From contig NC_017964.1 of the NCBI RefSeq assembly GCF_000219915.2, forward strand, positions 1,426,001 to 1,490,000: a stretch of 64,000 nt of DNA. Direction: 5' to 3'. This document shows positions 17,387-28,686 of the stretch, piece by piece (the stretch's first letter is position 1; each line of letters begins with the position of its first letter). The position numbers and the translations under genes were made by a program. Below the pieces are notes generated by a model that was not told the origin of the DNA, ran no database searches, and saw only the letters and a program-made list of their open reading frames with translations. The DNA comes from Advenella kashmirensis WT001 (GTDB lineage: Bacteria; Pseudomonadota; Gammaproteobacteria; Burkholderiales; Burkholderiaceae_B).

Positions 17387-17905
17387 TTTATTCTCCTTCT
17401 GGTATTGCGCGTAAACGGGTAGATAATGAGTGCAAGCAGGGCTGCCAACATTGAACGGCTTTCGCACCTGGCAACCGGTGAGAGCACAGCGGCATAATAG
17501 GAAGCAATCAGGGCGAATAGAAAAACGCTGGATCGTGGTGCTTTATCGTCTGCGAGCGCCCAGTGTACCGGCTTGTTCCGCAACGAGCCAGTAAATATTT
17601 CAAGTTTGATACGGCTTTTTGTGCTGACTGGCAGTACGAATAAGGCAGCAGCAGCCAGACAGCAGTAGCAGGACAACAGGCGTGGACACAGTTTCTGGAT
17701 GCCGGTTTTTTTTGTGCCCGAGTTATCCTGTTCAAGCAGGATACCCGGGTATCGTGACGGTGGTGTGACGGTGTGCCCGCTATCGTAACAACCGAAAGCT
17801 GCGATGCCACCGCAGCAATGCCGATGAATGCCTGTCATAATACCGGTTTGCGATTAAAGCCGGTTGTGGTACGACACGCCGGATTGTTTTTTCGGATGCA
17901 TTCAC

Positions 17906-20591
17906 ATGGCATGTTCAATTGATGCGGTAACGCCTGAAACGGTGGCATCGCTGGATCCGGATACAACTGTTGTTGTGACCGTCAATAACCGCCTGGTTTG
18001 GCGGGTTCACGCGTTGTTGCTTGAGCACGCCGGGCGCGGCAGGGCCGTGCTGCAGTTGCCCGTTGCCAGTTCACTTACCCGGTGGCTGGACCAGTTGCAC
18101 CAGGAGCGGCTTTTTTGCGCTGATCCCACCGTTCGCAGTCACCGGCTCAGTCCTTTTGCTGCTCGTCTGTTGTGGGAAGAGGTCGTCGCGTCCCTGCAGG
18201 GCGAAACCCCGCTTATTGACGTCCAACTGGCTGCCGCGCGCGCCATGGCGGCCAGTCATGATCGTGATGAGTGGCAGGTGCAGGTCCAGCCCCAGGAGCA
18301 GACCGAGGAATACCTGCGTTTTATGCAGTGGCGTAATCAATACGAACAACGCTGTCGCGAACTGGACGCCCAGGATGATAATCATCTGTATAACACGCTG
18401 ATCGATTCTATTGCTGCAGGTCGGTTGTTACGACTGCCGGCACCGTGGTCCTGGCCGGCTTCAACGAATACTCGCCGCGATTGGCGCGGCTATTGCAGGC
18501 GTGTGCAGAACGCGGCTGCAGGCTGGTATCGCTGACTTTGCCCAGGCATGAGCAGTCGCAACGCATCTTGTCAGCGCAAAAGGATCGTAGCAGTGAATGG
18601 ATCGCTGCCGCACACTGGGCGGCCGCCGAGCTGGCGGCCGATCCGCAGCTCCGCGTGGCCATTGTTTCGCCAGCGATGGAAGCCGATGCCGTGTTCGCAA
18701 GACGAATTCTGGATCGTGAGTTGTCGCCTGATCCCTTTGCGCCGGCCTATCGCTACAACATGACAGTGGGTCGCGCACTCGGGGACTGGCCGGTGGTCCT
18801 GGCCGCCTTTCGGTGGCTGTCGCTGATTGCCGGTCTGTGCGATCAGGGTTCGGTGCGGCCGCAGCAGTTTGGCCAGGCGCTGTTGGCCGGGTATTGCAGT
18901 GCCAGCGCTGCCGAACAGTCGGCCATGGCGGTGTTGGATGCACGTCTGCGCGATTCGCAGAATATCGCCTGGGGTGCGGATCAGGTATGCGCCCAAATGG
19001 ACCGGCATGTGCCAGACTTTTCCTATGTCTTTCGGCAGGCGATTGCGCACTGGCGGCAGGCCGCGTCAGGCGGGCGTCAGAACACCGAGCACTGGACGCA
19101 AGTCATGCGCGAGACGCTGGCATTGCTGGGCTTTCCCGGCAGTGCGCTATCGAGTACCAATTATCAGGTGTGCGCAGCGTTTGATGCGCTCTTGCATACT
19201 TTTTCACTACTGAACCTGTATGCGGGGCGCCTGTCGGGTATGCCCGCCGTTGCGCTGCTGCAGCGCATGGCCCGGGAATCCATGTTTCAGCCGCAACGCG
19301 ATCAGGGGGTCCGGCTGGATGTCCTGGGCTTTCTTGAAGCTGAACACGGCCAATGGGATGCGGTCTGGGTGCTTGGCCTCACAGATGATGTTATTCCTGC
19401 CAGTCCTGATCCGAATCCGTTTTTGCCCGTGGCGGCGCTGGCCAGGGCAGGTGCGCCGCGGGCCACGCCCGAGCGCGAGAAAGCCTGGGCAATTGATATG
19501 CTGCAGGCATTGTGCGGCGTTGCGCCCCGTGTCGTACTAAGTTACCCGGCCAGCGAGGCCGACAGAGCCTTGCGGGCCTCGCCATTGCTCAGCTTTTTTG
19601 TTGGCGCGCAGGCTGAACAAGGGGAGGGTGCCGAGCCTCCTGAATGTCTGTCGCGGGCCCGCAGCCCATCGTTGCCGCTGGAAACGCTGAACGACAATCG
19701 GGGTTTGCCTCTGGCCCATACTCTGGAAGGCGGCTCGGATTTGCTGGAAACGCAGGCACTTAACCCGCTTTGGGGGTACGTGCGGTATCGTTTGCTGGCC
19801 AAAGGCTCAAGCCCTATCCGGAATCGCTGAATGCAGCGATTCGCGGCATGTTCTTGCACAGCATGGCCCAGAAAGTATGGGAAATGCTGGGCTCGTCCGA
19901 AAGGCTGGCTCAACTTAGCCAAATTCAGCAGGACGAACTGGTGGCGCAGGCTGTAGCCATGGCGGCAGACCAGACCCTGGACGGGGTATCGCCAGTATTG
20001 GCGAGAATGGAAAAGGAACGGGGCCATGCAGTCATGATGACTTTGCTGGACCTGGAGCGGGAACGTTCGCCATTTCATATTGTGGGGGTAGAACAGGCTG
20101 CCGGCTGGCAGCATGCCAGCGTAAAAGTCAATTTACGTGTCGATCGGATTGATGAAACCGGGCAGGGTGCCAAAGTGGTCATGGACTACAAATCCGGGCA
20201 GCGCACGCCCGACTTTCAGAAAGACTGGCTGCGACCACAGCCGGTCAATCTGCAACTGCCCTTGTACGCCACGGTGCTGCGACAGCCCGATGTAGCGGGA
20301 CAACGCGGGCAGATAGAAGCCTTGCTGTTTGCAAAATTGAATGCAAAGAAAACCGAATTGAACGGCCTGGGCGAAAATGGCACAGACATTGCCGGGGTGA
20401 CGTCTCTGGGCAAGCTGGCACCGGAGCAGAGCTGGGAGGCGTTGCTGGAGAGCTGGGAACGCAGTCTGCAACAACTGGCCCGAGATATATCGGACGGGGT
20501 GGCCGACAACCGCAGCTGGGCTGTGAATGACCTGATCTATTGTGATGTGCTGCCGTTTTTGCGTCTGGCACAGGAGAGTGAAGATGACTGA
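17906..20591 (+). CDS. AddB-like PD-(D/E)XK nuclease/repair protein, frames broken at 18443 and 19804
   Basis: Large protein of the RecB-type nuclease superfamily that pairs with a UvrD-like helicase for double-strand break processing, of the AddB kind found in betaproteobacteria in place of RecBCD. About 895 aa when repaired. The N-terminal inactive helicase-like part contains VVVTVNNRLVWRVHALLLEH; the middle has LDVLGFLEAEHGQWDAVWVLGL, with the helicase-like GLTDDVIP. The C-terminal nuclease has VDRIDE and VVMDYKSGQ with Gln-rich strands LQLPLYATVL. Two frame breaks disappear on adding one C at 18443-18444 (LPAPVVLAGFNEYS) and one G at 19804-19805 (LLAKGLKPYPESL). It overlaps the helicase gene by eight bases. 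Confidence 0.85.
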
Positions 20592-23500
20592 ACGTCGGCC
20601 CAGTGATTTTGAGGCGCGGGCACAGGCGCTGCGCGCGGACAAATCGTTCATTATTCAGGCGCCGGCCGGTTCTGGTAAAACCGAGCTGCTCACTGATCGT
20701 ATTCTGGCGCTGCTGGGGGGCGTGACCAAGCCCGAAGAGATTCTGGCTATTACCTTTACACGCAAGGCAGCAGCCGAAATGCACGCCCGGGTGCTGCGCA
20801 AGCTGCGTGCCGGGCTGCTCGATCAGGAGCCGGCAAGCGCGCATGAAAAAAACAGCTGGCGTCTGGCCCGTGCCGCGCTGGCCCGTAATGAGCAACAAGG
20901 CTGGGATCTGCTTAATCACCCGGCACGGCTGAAGGTTCGCACGATCGATGCCTTTTGCGCGCAATTGGTCCGTTCCATGCCGTGGATGTCCGCCATGGGC
21001 GGGATGCCGGGCATTGCCGATAATCCCGAGCAGCTGTATTTGCAGGCAGCCAGACGATTGCTTGAGCATGTCGACGACAACGAGAGTGTGCAGGATGTGT
21101 TGCTGCATATGGATATTGACCTGGGGTCGGTAGAACGATTGATCGTGGATATGCTTGCGCGACGCGATCAGTGGCTGCAGGAAACGGTTAACACCCAGGA
21201 GGCCATGACCCAGTTGCGGGTGGCGCTCAGAGATGTCATGGAGCAGAAACTGGACGCCCTGGCAGAGGCGATGCCGTTTTCTTACGCCAGCGAGCTGGCC
21301 CCTATCGCGCGTCTTGCTGCCGCCAGCCAGGCCGAGACAGCCGTCTGCATGCTGGAGGCGCTCATGGATTGGGACGGGGTGCCGCTGGCCAGTTCCGTCG
21401 AGGCCCTGCCGCAATGGCATGCCTTGTCGCGCCTGCTGCTCACTGGCAGCGGCGGCTTGCGCAAGCGCCTTACCGTCAAGGAAGGTTTTCCGGCCAAAAG
21501 TGCGCACAAGCAGGCCATGCAAGACTGGCTCGATGCCTGGCAGAATGATAGCGAGCATTGGGCCGGCCTGCTTGCTGAAATCAGCAACTTGCCCCTGGAG
21601 GTATTGAGCGAGCGCCAGGAAAAAATCATCCGGTCTCTGCTGGAAACATTAAAACTGGCTGCGGCGGAGCTGACACTGGTGTTTCGTGAAGAAAAACAAG
21701 TGGATTTTATCGAGATCGCCCAAAGGGCAGCGCTGGCGCTGGGTTACACCGATGATCCCACGGATATGCTGTTAAAGCTGGACGCCCGCATTTCGCACAT
21801 TCTGATCGATGAGTTTCAGGACACCAGCCAGATCCAGATTCAACTGATCGAAAAGCTGACGCTGGGCTGGAGCCCGGGCGACGGCCGCACGCTGTTTCTG
21901 GTGGGCGATCCGATGCAGTCCATTTATCGCTTTCGTAAAGCGGATGTTGGCCTGTTCCTGAGTGTTGCCAACGAGGGGATCAACGGACTTGAGCTGGAAA
22001 AACTGGTCCTGACCGAAAATTTTCGTTCTCAGGCCGGCGTGGTCAATTGGGTAAACCAGTCCTTTAGTCGCGTGTTTCCGGAACATGATGACCTGATGCT
22101 GGGTGCGATCAGGTATACGGACTCGGTTGCATTCAATCCGGCTGCAGACGGTCCGGCCGTACGCTTTCATCCGGTTTATCAACCGGAAGACAAGGATGCG
22201 CAGGCAGTTCAGGCAGAAGCAGAGCAATTGACGCTGGAGCTGGTGCGGACAGCACTGGCAGCCAACCCGGGGAGTGATCATCCGGTCGCCATTCTGGTCA
22301 AGGCCCGAACGCATTTGGGGGCGCTGATGCTGCTCATGCAGCGTAACGGGATACCGGTGCGGGCGGTCGAGCTCAATCCGATTCGGGCAGAGCAATCGGT
22401 AACCGATCTGGTGCAATTGATCCGTGCGCTGGCTCATCCGGCCGATCGCGTGGCCTGGCTGTCGGTTTTGCGCTCACCTGTATGTGGGTTGACACTGCAG
22501 GCGCTAACCCATCTGTTTGGCGACAGTCGCGACACCATTGCCTTTCGGTTGCAAACGGTGCTGGCCCGCGAAGCTGAATTTGCGCCGTTGCTTGGCGAAG
22601 AATGGCCGCGTTTGCAGCGTTGCGCGCGAATTCTGCTGGATCGTAGTCATGTGACTGCCGATATTGCATTTTCCTCGCATGTGGAGTCTGTCTGGCGGGG
22701 GTTGGGTGGCTATGGCGTATATGCAAGCGATACGGCATTCGCCGATTTCCAGGCCGTGTTCGATCTGGTGGATAGACTGGCTCCCTACGGCGATCTGAAT
22801 CCTGCAGACTTGGAGGACGCGCTGGCCCGGCTGTACTCGGCTACGAGCGCGCAGCAGCGCGCGGTTGAAATCATGACCATGCATAAATCCAAGGGGCTGG
22901 AGTTCGAAGAGGTGATTTTGTATGGGCTGCACCGTCGGCCCCGTTCCGACACGGCGCCATTGTTGCGCTTCGAGCGTAACCGCGATCGCCTGTTAATGGG
23001 TCCCATCAAACCCAAGGCGGCAGAGGAAACAGACAAACTGTCAGCTATGTTGGGCGCGATGGAAAAACGACGCAGTGACTATGAGCTCGATCGCTTGCTC
23101 TACGTGGCAGCTACCCGTGCGCGCCAGCGCCTGCATCTGGTTTCGCAAATCCAGTGCAAGCAGGGCCAGGTCGTTGAGCCGCCGCGTGGTTCCCTGTTGT
23201 CCCGGCTGTTTTCACTATTTGAATTTACACCTCCCGCGCCTCAGGTGCAGCCTGCTGTGGCAACGGCCGATGCTGCCGCGTCAGGAATTCAGGGACCGGT
23301 TCTGAGCCGGATTGCCACTCGGGTTCTTGATCAAATGCCGGTCATTGCCGACAGAAGCGTTCTCACTGTTTCTGCGGGGACGGGTTGGCAATTTGATGAT
23401 AAATATGAGGCCAGCATTGGTACTGTGGCGCACGCATGGCTGGCCCGCATCGGCAGGACCGCATGCGGGGCTGGGACCAGGCGAGACTGCAATCGGTGCG

Positions 23501-23927
23501 GGACGTGATTGTGCGCCAGCTGGAAAACGAAGGACTGCGCCAGTCGCAGGCGCGCAATGGCGCCCAGCGCGTTTATGAGCTGCTCAGCCGTTGCATGACA
23601 TCGGAAAGAGGCCGCTGGCTGCTCTCGCATGATCAGGCGCGGCAGGAATTACCTTTGACCGGTGCGGATGGCAAACTGCTGATTGTCGACGTGGCAATCT
23701 CCACCGAAACGGGATGGCTGGTTGTGGATTTCAAGACCGGTATGCGGCGCGAGCATGAGTCGCAGGAGGTTTTTGAAACACGCATGCGCGACACGTATCG
23801 ACTCCAGTTGCAAGGATATTGCGAGCGCCTGTCGCAGCTGGACGGACGCGACGCCACGGCTGCGATTTTTGCGCTGGATACCGGCGACTGGATTGAATTT
23901 GATCCGGCCCTCTTGGTGCAGACCTAG
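20584..23927 (+). CDS. AddA-like UvrD/RecB helicase-nuclease, frame broken near 23454
   Basis: Superfamily 1A helicase with a C-terminal RecB-type nuclease, partner of the preceding AddB-like protein. About 1115 aa when repaired. Motifs in order: I, APAGSGKTELLTDRILALLG; Ia, ITFTRKAAAEMHARVL; II, LIDEFQDTSQIQIQL; III, LVGDPMQSIYRFRKADVGLF; IV, LTENFRSQ; V, IMTMHKSKGLEFEEVIL; VI, LYVAATRARQRLHLV. The nuclease at the end has LIVDVAISTETGWLVVDFKTG, in which VVDFKTG is the active-site strand. The first frame stops at 23508; adding one C at 23454 gives ARIGQDRMRGWDQ and continues to 23927. Start ATG 20584 lies within the end of the previous gene, so the two are coupled. Confidence 0.9.
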
Positions 23928-23957
23928 TAAATTTCCCACAAGCTTGGCGAAACTTGC

Positions 23958-23963
23958 TAAAAT
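23958..23963 (+). promoter_or_regulatory. Possible -10 element of the ffs promoter
   Basis: TAAAAT six bases upstream of the 4.5S RNA 5' end. No good -35 element at 16-18 bases is obvious, so this is tentative. Confidence 0.35.
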
Positions 23964-23968
23964 GCAAA

Positions 23969-24070
23969 GCGGTGGGTCCCTTCGCATGGGCCGGCGGTGA
24001 AACTGGTCAGGTCGGGAACGAAGCAGCCATAGTCGTTCAGGTTCAGTGCCGAAGTAAGGCTCACCCCCGC
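23969..24070 (+). ncRNA. ffs: 4.5S signal recognition particle RNA
   Basis: RNA scaffold of the bacterial SRP, binding Ffh and directing ribosomes to the membrane. The conserved domain IV core is visible as GGTCAGGTCGGGAACGAAGC followed by AGCC, with the asymmetric loop, and the RNA closes end to end: GCGGTGGGT at the 5' side against CTCACCCCCGC at the 3' side. About 102 nt, the usual bacterial small size. It has its own terminator before dnaX. Confidence 0.93.
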
Positions 24071-24081
24071 ATTCTTGAACC

Positions 24082-24113
24082 AACGTCACCCCTTGTGGTG
24101 GCGTTTGTTTTTT
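24082..24113 (+). terminator. Intrinsic terminator of ffs
   Basis: Nine-bp stem AACGTCACC / GGTGGCGTT (one G-U pair) with a six-base loop, followed by TGTTTTTT. Located 11 bases after the 4.5S RNA and 19 bases before the dnaX ATG. Confidence 0.82.
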
Positions 24114-24132
24114 CTGGGCTAAAATATACGGT

Positions 24133-26544
24133 ATGAGCTATCTTGTCCTTGCCCGTAAGTGGCGTCCTCGCTCCTTCGAAACGCTTGTCGGCCAGGACCA
24201 TGTGGTCCGGGCGCTAACCAACGCACTCAATACCCAGCGCCTTCATCACGCCTGGTTGTTTACAGGTACCCGAGGGGTTGGCAAGACCACGCTCTCACGC
24301 ATCCTGGCAAAATCACTCAATTGCGAAACCGGCATCACGTCCAAACCCTGTGGCGTATGTCGTGCCTGCGTTGAGATTGACGAGGGGCGCTTTGTCGACT
24401 ATCTGGAGTTTGATGCGGCGTCCAATCGCCGGGTTGAGGAAATGACGCAACTGCTGGAGCAGGCTGTTTATGCACCCAGTTCGGGGCGCTATAAAGTTTA
24501 TATGATCGACGAGGTGCACATGCTTTCCGGGCATGCGTTCAACGCCATGCTCAAAACGCTGGAAGAACCGCCGCCGCATATCAAATTTATTCTTGCCACC
24601 ACTGATCCGCAGAAAATGCCGGTGACCGTGTTGTCACGCTGTCTCCAGTTCAATCTGAAGCAAATGCCGCCCGATGCCATTGTCTCGCACTTGAATCATG
24701 TGTTGACAGAAGAGGAAGTGGCTTTTGAGGTGCCTGGGTTGCGCCAGATCGCCCAGGCCGCAGGTGGTTCCATGCGCGATGCACTGTCGCTGACCGATCA
24801 GGCTATTGCATTCAGCGGTTCCAATATCACCGGCGATGCCGTGCGCGATATGCTTGGCACCATTGACCAGCGCTTTCTGGTCCGTCTGCTTGATTCCCTG
24901 AACCAGGGATCGGCGCAGGGCGTACTGGATATTGCAAATGAATTATACGAACGCGGCTACTCGTTTGGCGGCGCGCTTGCCGATCTGGCTGTGCTGCTGT
25001 CACAGATCGCCATAGAACAGCGCCTGCCGGGTACGGCCCTGACAGAAGCGGTGTTGCAGGATGATATCGTGCGACTGGCGCGAACCTGCCACCCCGATAC
25101 GTTGCAACTGTTTTACAGTATTGCGATTCATGGACGAAATGAACTGGCGCTCTCTCCGGATGAATATGCCGGCTTTGTCATGACCTGCCTGCGCATGCTC
25201 TCTCTGGTAACATCCGAGCCGGCTCACAGTACGGCAAGTGAATGGCAGTCGGGCAATAGCCATGCATCAGGCGGACAAAAAGCGGCTGCTGTCGTGACCG
25301 CTTCAGGATCTGCCGCGGGGCATCACGAATCGGCGGCGGTGTCGTCGGCTGCCGCGGAGCAGGGCGCACAGCACACCCCTGCAGCGATGGGCGAGGCAAC
25401 AACCGCAAGTGCAACAGACTTGCAAAAAAAAAATCTGAATAACACGTCGGTTGTGGTGGCTGCCCAGCCGCTTGGGGTCGAGCTCCAGCCCTCATCTGCG
25501 TTGCCGGAGCATGCGCAACCGGCAAACGCAGCGCCTGTTGCTGCCGTTGCGACTCAAGCGGCGGGGCAGGTCGTTGCCTCCGATATCAGCACACGCACAA
25601 CCATCAGCCGCGACGGTGCATTACCGGTTGTTCTGGCGCCGCAGCGCGAGCCGATTGTGGTCCCGCCGATTCGGGCTGCGGAACAGCACGCCCAGGAGCG
25701 GCCGGCCTGGGAAGATGATGGCGTGGGGGCCATGACTGCTACAGCTGCTGCCCCCAAGGCAGGTGCAACTGATTCAAGCGTTGCGACCGTTACGTATGTG
25801 CCTGACGGGGCTTCGGCTCAGCCTTTGGTCAACGGTCACGGCGCCGATCACGAACTATCCGCAAGCGATGCCTTGCGGTCTGCCGGGGTTGACGCTCACG
25901 ATTTGCGCCGCGATAGTTCTGCAGAAGAACAAACCCAAAGCCAGACCTTAAGTTCACCCAATGCGCAGCAGACCAGTGACGATTCTGGACCGCCTGTGTG
26001 GGAAGATATCCCCCCGGACTGGGAGGCCGCCGGTCTGGCTGGCCAGACAAATGATGATGGCGATATTGTGCCTGTCGACAATGTGGTGGTTGAGAAAGAC
26101 CAGACCTGGGTCCCCAGTCACCAGGATCCACAAGCCCGCAGACCACTTGCGGCCATGAATGCCCGCGAATGGGTGCAACTGGTCGCCGAGTTGCCGCTTG
26201 CCGGCTATGCTGCCGAAATGGCTCGCCGCTGTGAATGGATAGCGCACAAACAGAATAAAATCACACTCAGAATTCCGGTCAAGGGGCAGAATGATCTGAA
26301 CGCCAAGACCAAGCTGGAAACGGCGCTGACCGAATATTTCCATGAAGTCGTTCGGGTCGATATGGTTTTTGGCCGTACCGGAGACGATACCCTGCATGCC
26401 GTGGAGCAGGCCGAGCGTGAGGCATTGCAGAAGCGGGTGGAAAAAGCAGTGCAGGAAAATGAATTTATTAATACACTGATTGCTGATCTGGGTGCACGCG
26501 TCGTACCCGGTAGCATAGAGCCGTTCAGGCAAAAAAGCGCTTGA
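24133..26544 (+). CDS. dnaX: DNA polymerase III subunit tau (and probably gamma)
   Basis: Clamp-loader ATPase and replisome organiser, 803 aa. Domain I-III (about 1-370): RKWRPRSFETLVGQDHVVRAL, Walker A FTGTRGVGKTTLSRILA, zinc cysteines C64 and CGVCRACVE, Walker B/DExx YMIDEVHMLSGHAFNAMLK, SRC motif TVLSRCLQF. An Ala/Gln/His-rich linker follows (about 375-670), then the tau-specific domain V with REWVQLVAELPLAGYAAEMA. At 25424-25433 there is an A10 run (codons 431-434, reading Q K K N). One-base slippage in either direction meets a stop within a few codons, predicting a 434-436-residue gamma-like form. The gene heads dnaX-ybaB-recR, the classical order. Confidence 0.94.
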   Translation: MSYLVLARKWRPRSFETLVGQDHVVRALTNALNTQRLHHAWLFTGTRGVGKTTLSRILAKSLNCETGITSKPCGVCRACVEIDEGRFVDYLEFDAASNRRVEEMTQLLEQAVYAPSSGRYKVYMIDEVHMLSGHAFNAMLKTLEEPPPHIKFILATTDPQKMPVTVLSRCLQFNLKQMPPDAIVSHLNHVLTEEEVAFEVPGLRQIAQAAGGSMRDALSLTDQAIAFSGSNITGDAVRDMLGTIDQRFLVRLLDSLNQGSAQGVLDIANELYERGYSFGGALADLAVLLSQIAIEQRLPGTALTEAVLQDDIVRLARTCHPDTLQLFYSIAIHGRNELALSPDEYAGFVMTCLRMLSLVTSEPAHSTASEWQSGNSHASGGQKAAAVVTASGSAAGHHESAAVSSAAAEQGAQHTPAAMGEATTASATDLQKKNLNNTSVVVAAQPLGVELQPSSALPEHAQPANAAPVAAVATQAAGQVVASDISTRTTISRDGALPVVLAPQREPIVVPPIRAAEQHAQERPAWEDDGVGAMTATAAAPKAGATDSSVATVTYVPDGASAQPLVNGHGADHELSASDALRSAGVDAHDLRRDSSAEEQTQSQTLSSPNAQQTSDDSGPPVWEDIPPDWEAAGLAGQTNDDGDIVPVDNVVVEKDQTWVPSHQDPQARRPLAAMNAREWVQLVAELPLAGYAAEMARRCEWIAHKQNKITLRIPVKGQNDLNAKTKLETALTEYFHEVVRVDMVFGRTGDDTLHAVEQAEREALQKRVEKAVQENEFINTLIADLGARVVPGSIEPFRQKSA
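25424..25433 (+). promoter_or_regulatory. A10 slippery tract within dnaX (predicted tau/gamma switch)
   Basis: Ten consecutive As right after codon 430. Gaining one A (or a -1 ribosomal shift) reads AAA TCT GAA TAA; losing one A reads ATC TGA. Both stop at once, giving a product that ends soon after domain III. The expected outcome is inferred by analogy with dnaX of E. coli (ribosomal shift) and Thermus (transcriptional slippage). Confidence 0.6.
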
Positions 26545-26586
26545 TGTCAACCGCAAACTATTGCGATTTATAGGAACTTATTCATT

Positions 26587-26913
26587 ATGATGAAGAATCA
26601 ACTGGCCGGTCTGATGAAGCAGGCCCAGCAAATGCAGGAAAACATGAAAAAGGCCCAGGATGCCCTGGCTGATATTCTGGTTGATGGAGAATCAGGCGGC
26701 GGCATGGTTAAAATCACCATGTCTTGCCGTCACGACGTCAAACGCGTCACCATAGATCCTGCACTGCTTGGCGATGACAAGGACATGCTCGAGGATCTGG
26801 TCGCTGCAGCATTTAACGACGCCCTGCGCAAGGCCGAGGCAACAACACAGGAAAAAATGTCCGGGGTGACCGCAGGCATGCCCATGCCACCAGGAATGAA
26901 ATTTCCCTTCTGA
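26587..26913 (+). CDS. ybaB: Nucleoid-associated protein YbaB/EbfC
   Basis: Small dimeric DNA-binding protein of the YbaB/EbfC family, 108 aa. An N-terminal helix, [22 protein letters not shown], is readable as [16 protein letters not shown]; then [41 protein letters not shown] and a C-terminal [12 protein letters not shown] typical of the family. Between dnaX and recR; its stop overlaps the recR start (TGATG), so they are coupled. A double ATG at 26587/26590 leaves the exact start open by one residue. Confidence 0.94.
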   Translation: MMKNQLAGLMKQAQQMQENMKKAQDALADILVDGESGGGMVKITMSCRHDVKRVTIDPALLGDDKDMLEDLVAAAFNDALRKAEATTQEKMSGVTAGMPMPPGMKFPF

Positions 26914-27524
26914 TGCGCGACATGCTGCCTGAACCCGAGCCATTAAGTGCATTGATCGATGCGCTGCGCCGCCTTCCCGGCGTCGGTCAGCGCTCGGCAA
27001 GACGCATGGCTTATCATTTGCTGCAATACGATATAGCGGGTGCTGACCAGCTGTCCCGTGCACTCAGTACTGCCGTAAACGATATTCGACATTGTGCTCG
27101 CTGCAACTCATTTTCCCAGAATGACATCTGTGAAACCTGTCTGAATCCGAAACGCAATGCGGCACAGTTGTGCATAGTCGAGACGCCGGCTGATCAAAAT
27201 ATGATAGAGGCCAGTCATGGATATCAGGGGCTGTATTATGTGCTCATGGGGAGAATTGCGCCGCTTGAAGGCGTGGGACCGGCACAGCTCAACTTCGAAC
27301 GACTGCTCAGGCGTGCAATGGATGGCACGGTCGCCGAAGTCATTCTGGCAACCAATTTCACCGCGGAAGGGGAAACCACCGCGCATTACCTGACTGAAAT
27401 TTTGCGTGAAAAAGGCTTGCAGGTCTCACGCATTGCGCGCGGCATACCTACCGGCAGCGAGCTGGAATATGTTGATGCCGGCACCATTGCCTGGGCGTTT
27501 ATGGAGCGCCGCGGCGCACAATAA
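26913..27524 (+). CDS. recR: Recombination protein RecR
   Basis: Ring-forming mediator that, with RecO(F), loads RecA on SSB-coated gaps. 203 aa. Helix-hairpin-helix [22 protein letters not shown], readable as [15 protein letters not shown]; zinc finger [16 protein letters not shown]; Toprim domain [20 protein letters not shown] through [20 protein letters not shown]-terminal Walker-B-like [22 protein letters not shown], in part [13 protein letters not shown]. Third gene of dnaX-ybaB-recR. Confidence 0.95.
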   Translation: MRDMLPEPEPLSALIDALRRLPGVGQRSARRMAYHLLQYDIAGADQLSRALSTAVNDIRHCARCNSFSQNDICETCLNPKRNAAQLCIVETPADQNMIEASHGYQGLYYVLMGRIAPLEGVGPAQLNFERLLRRAMDGTVAEVILATNFTAEGETTAHYLTEILREKGLQVSRIARGIPTGSELEYVDAGTIAWAFMERRGAQ

Positions 27525-27606
27525 CCAGCGCGACGCGTTGTGGTCTTTCCTGTAAAAGGAGAGGCATCTATCTCCCCCTTGACCATAAACGATCCCGCGC
27601 CGCTGC

Positions 27607-28564
27607 CTAGCCGTTTTTACGAGCGGCTTCGATCAATGTATCCAGACCAATTGCATCTGCCACAAAGGTGCGTATGCCTTCGCTGAGCTTTTCCGTGGCC
27701 ATCGCATCTTCATTGAGCAGAAAGCGGAAGTTCTTTTCCTCCGGCGCAATCGAGTCAATATTTGCTTGGCAGCCATGGATTCATGCAGGTGTGCCGTGAC
27801 GCTGCCTTCGGTGGCGGCCAGCGCGCCCAGCAGTTCCGGACTAATGGTCAGCAGGTCGCAGCCGGCCAGTGCCAGTACCTGACCGGTGTTGCGAAAGCTG
27901 GCACCCATGATCTCGGTCTGGATGCCATGGCGACGATAGTACTGATAGATTCGGGTGACCGACTGCACGCCCGGATCATTTGTCCCGCTATTGTCCGCCT
28001 CTACCCAGCTGCTGCCTGCTGCTTTTTTATGCCAATCGTAAATACGACCGACAAAGGGTGAAATCAGCGTCACCCCGGCGTCGGCGCAGACGACCGCCTG
28101 GATCAGGGAAAACAGCAGCGTCATATTGCAGGCAATCCCTTCTTTTTGCAGGATACGCGCGGCGGCAATGCCTTCCCATGTTGATGCGATCTTGATCAGA
28201 ACACGCTTGTGATCCACCCCGCTTGATCGTACAGCTCGATAATGCGGCGTGCACGGGCTACCGTGCCTTCCGTGTCGAACGACAGGCGTGCGTCAACTTC
28301 AGTGGAAACCCGTCCTGGCACAATCTCAAGAATCCGTCTGCCAAATTCAACCAGAATATGATCCAGCGTATCGGCGGGTGTTGCGCCAGGGTATCGGGCA
28401 AGTGTGTCCTGCAGGATCGGACGATAAGCGTCCTTGGACAGGGCTTTGAGGATTAGTGATGGATTGGTGGTTGCATCGGTGGGCTTGTGCTCACGCATGC
28501 TTTCGAAGTCACCCGTATCGGCAACCACAGTTGTGAGTTTTCTGAGTTGGTCAAGTTGATTCAT
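27607..28564 (-). CDS. tal: Transaldolase, frames broken at 28217-28220 and 27765
   Basis: Pentose phosphate enzyme moving a dihydroxyacetone unit between sugar phosphates. About 319 aa when repaired, class of E. coli TalB. N-terminal part: [33 protein letters not shown]. Middle: [14 protein letters not shown] with the Schiff-base lysine, [32 protein letters not shown]. The first break is a GGGG run on the coding strand (one more G gives [15 protein letters not shown]). The second is at 27765 (AAK then [20 protein letters not shown] after adding one G), with the true end ARKNG at 27607. Divergent from the exported-protein gene at 28931. Confidence 0.9.
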
Positions 28565-28686
28565 ATGAGATGTTTCCTGCGCGGCCAGTGGGACATATTT
28601 GCCGTTTCCTGCAAACCATTGCTCCTTTGCGGCCCGATGAAAAATTGTAAATTAACAGTTGATTATTTCAAAATCTTACGGATACG

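Noticed and set aside
17383..17838. 151-codon minus-strand frame upstream of the small secreted protein
   Set aside because: No ribosome site, odd residue composition, no motif, and its 3' end overlaps the start of a convincing gene; not supported.
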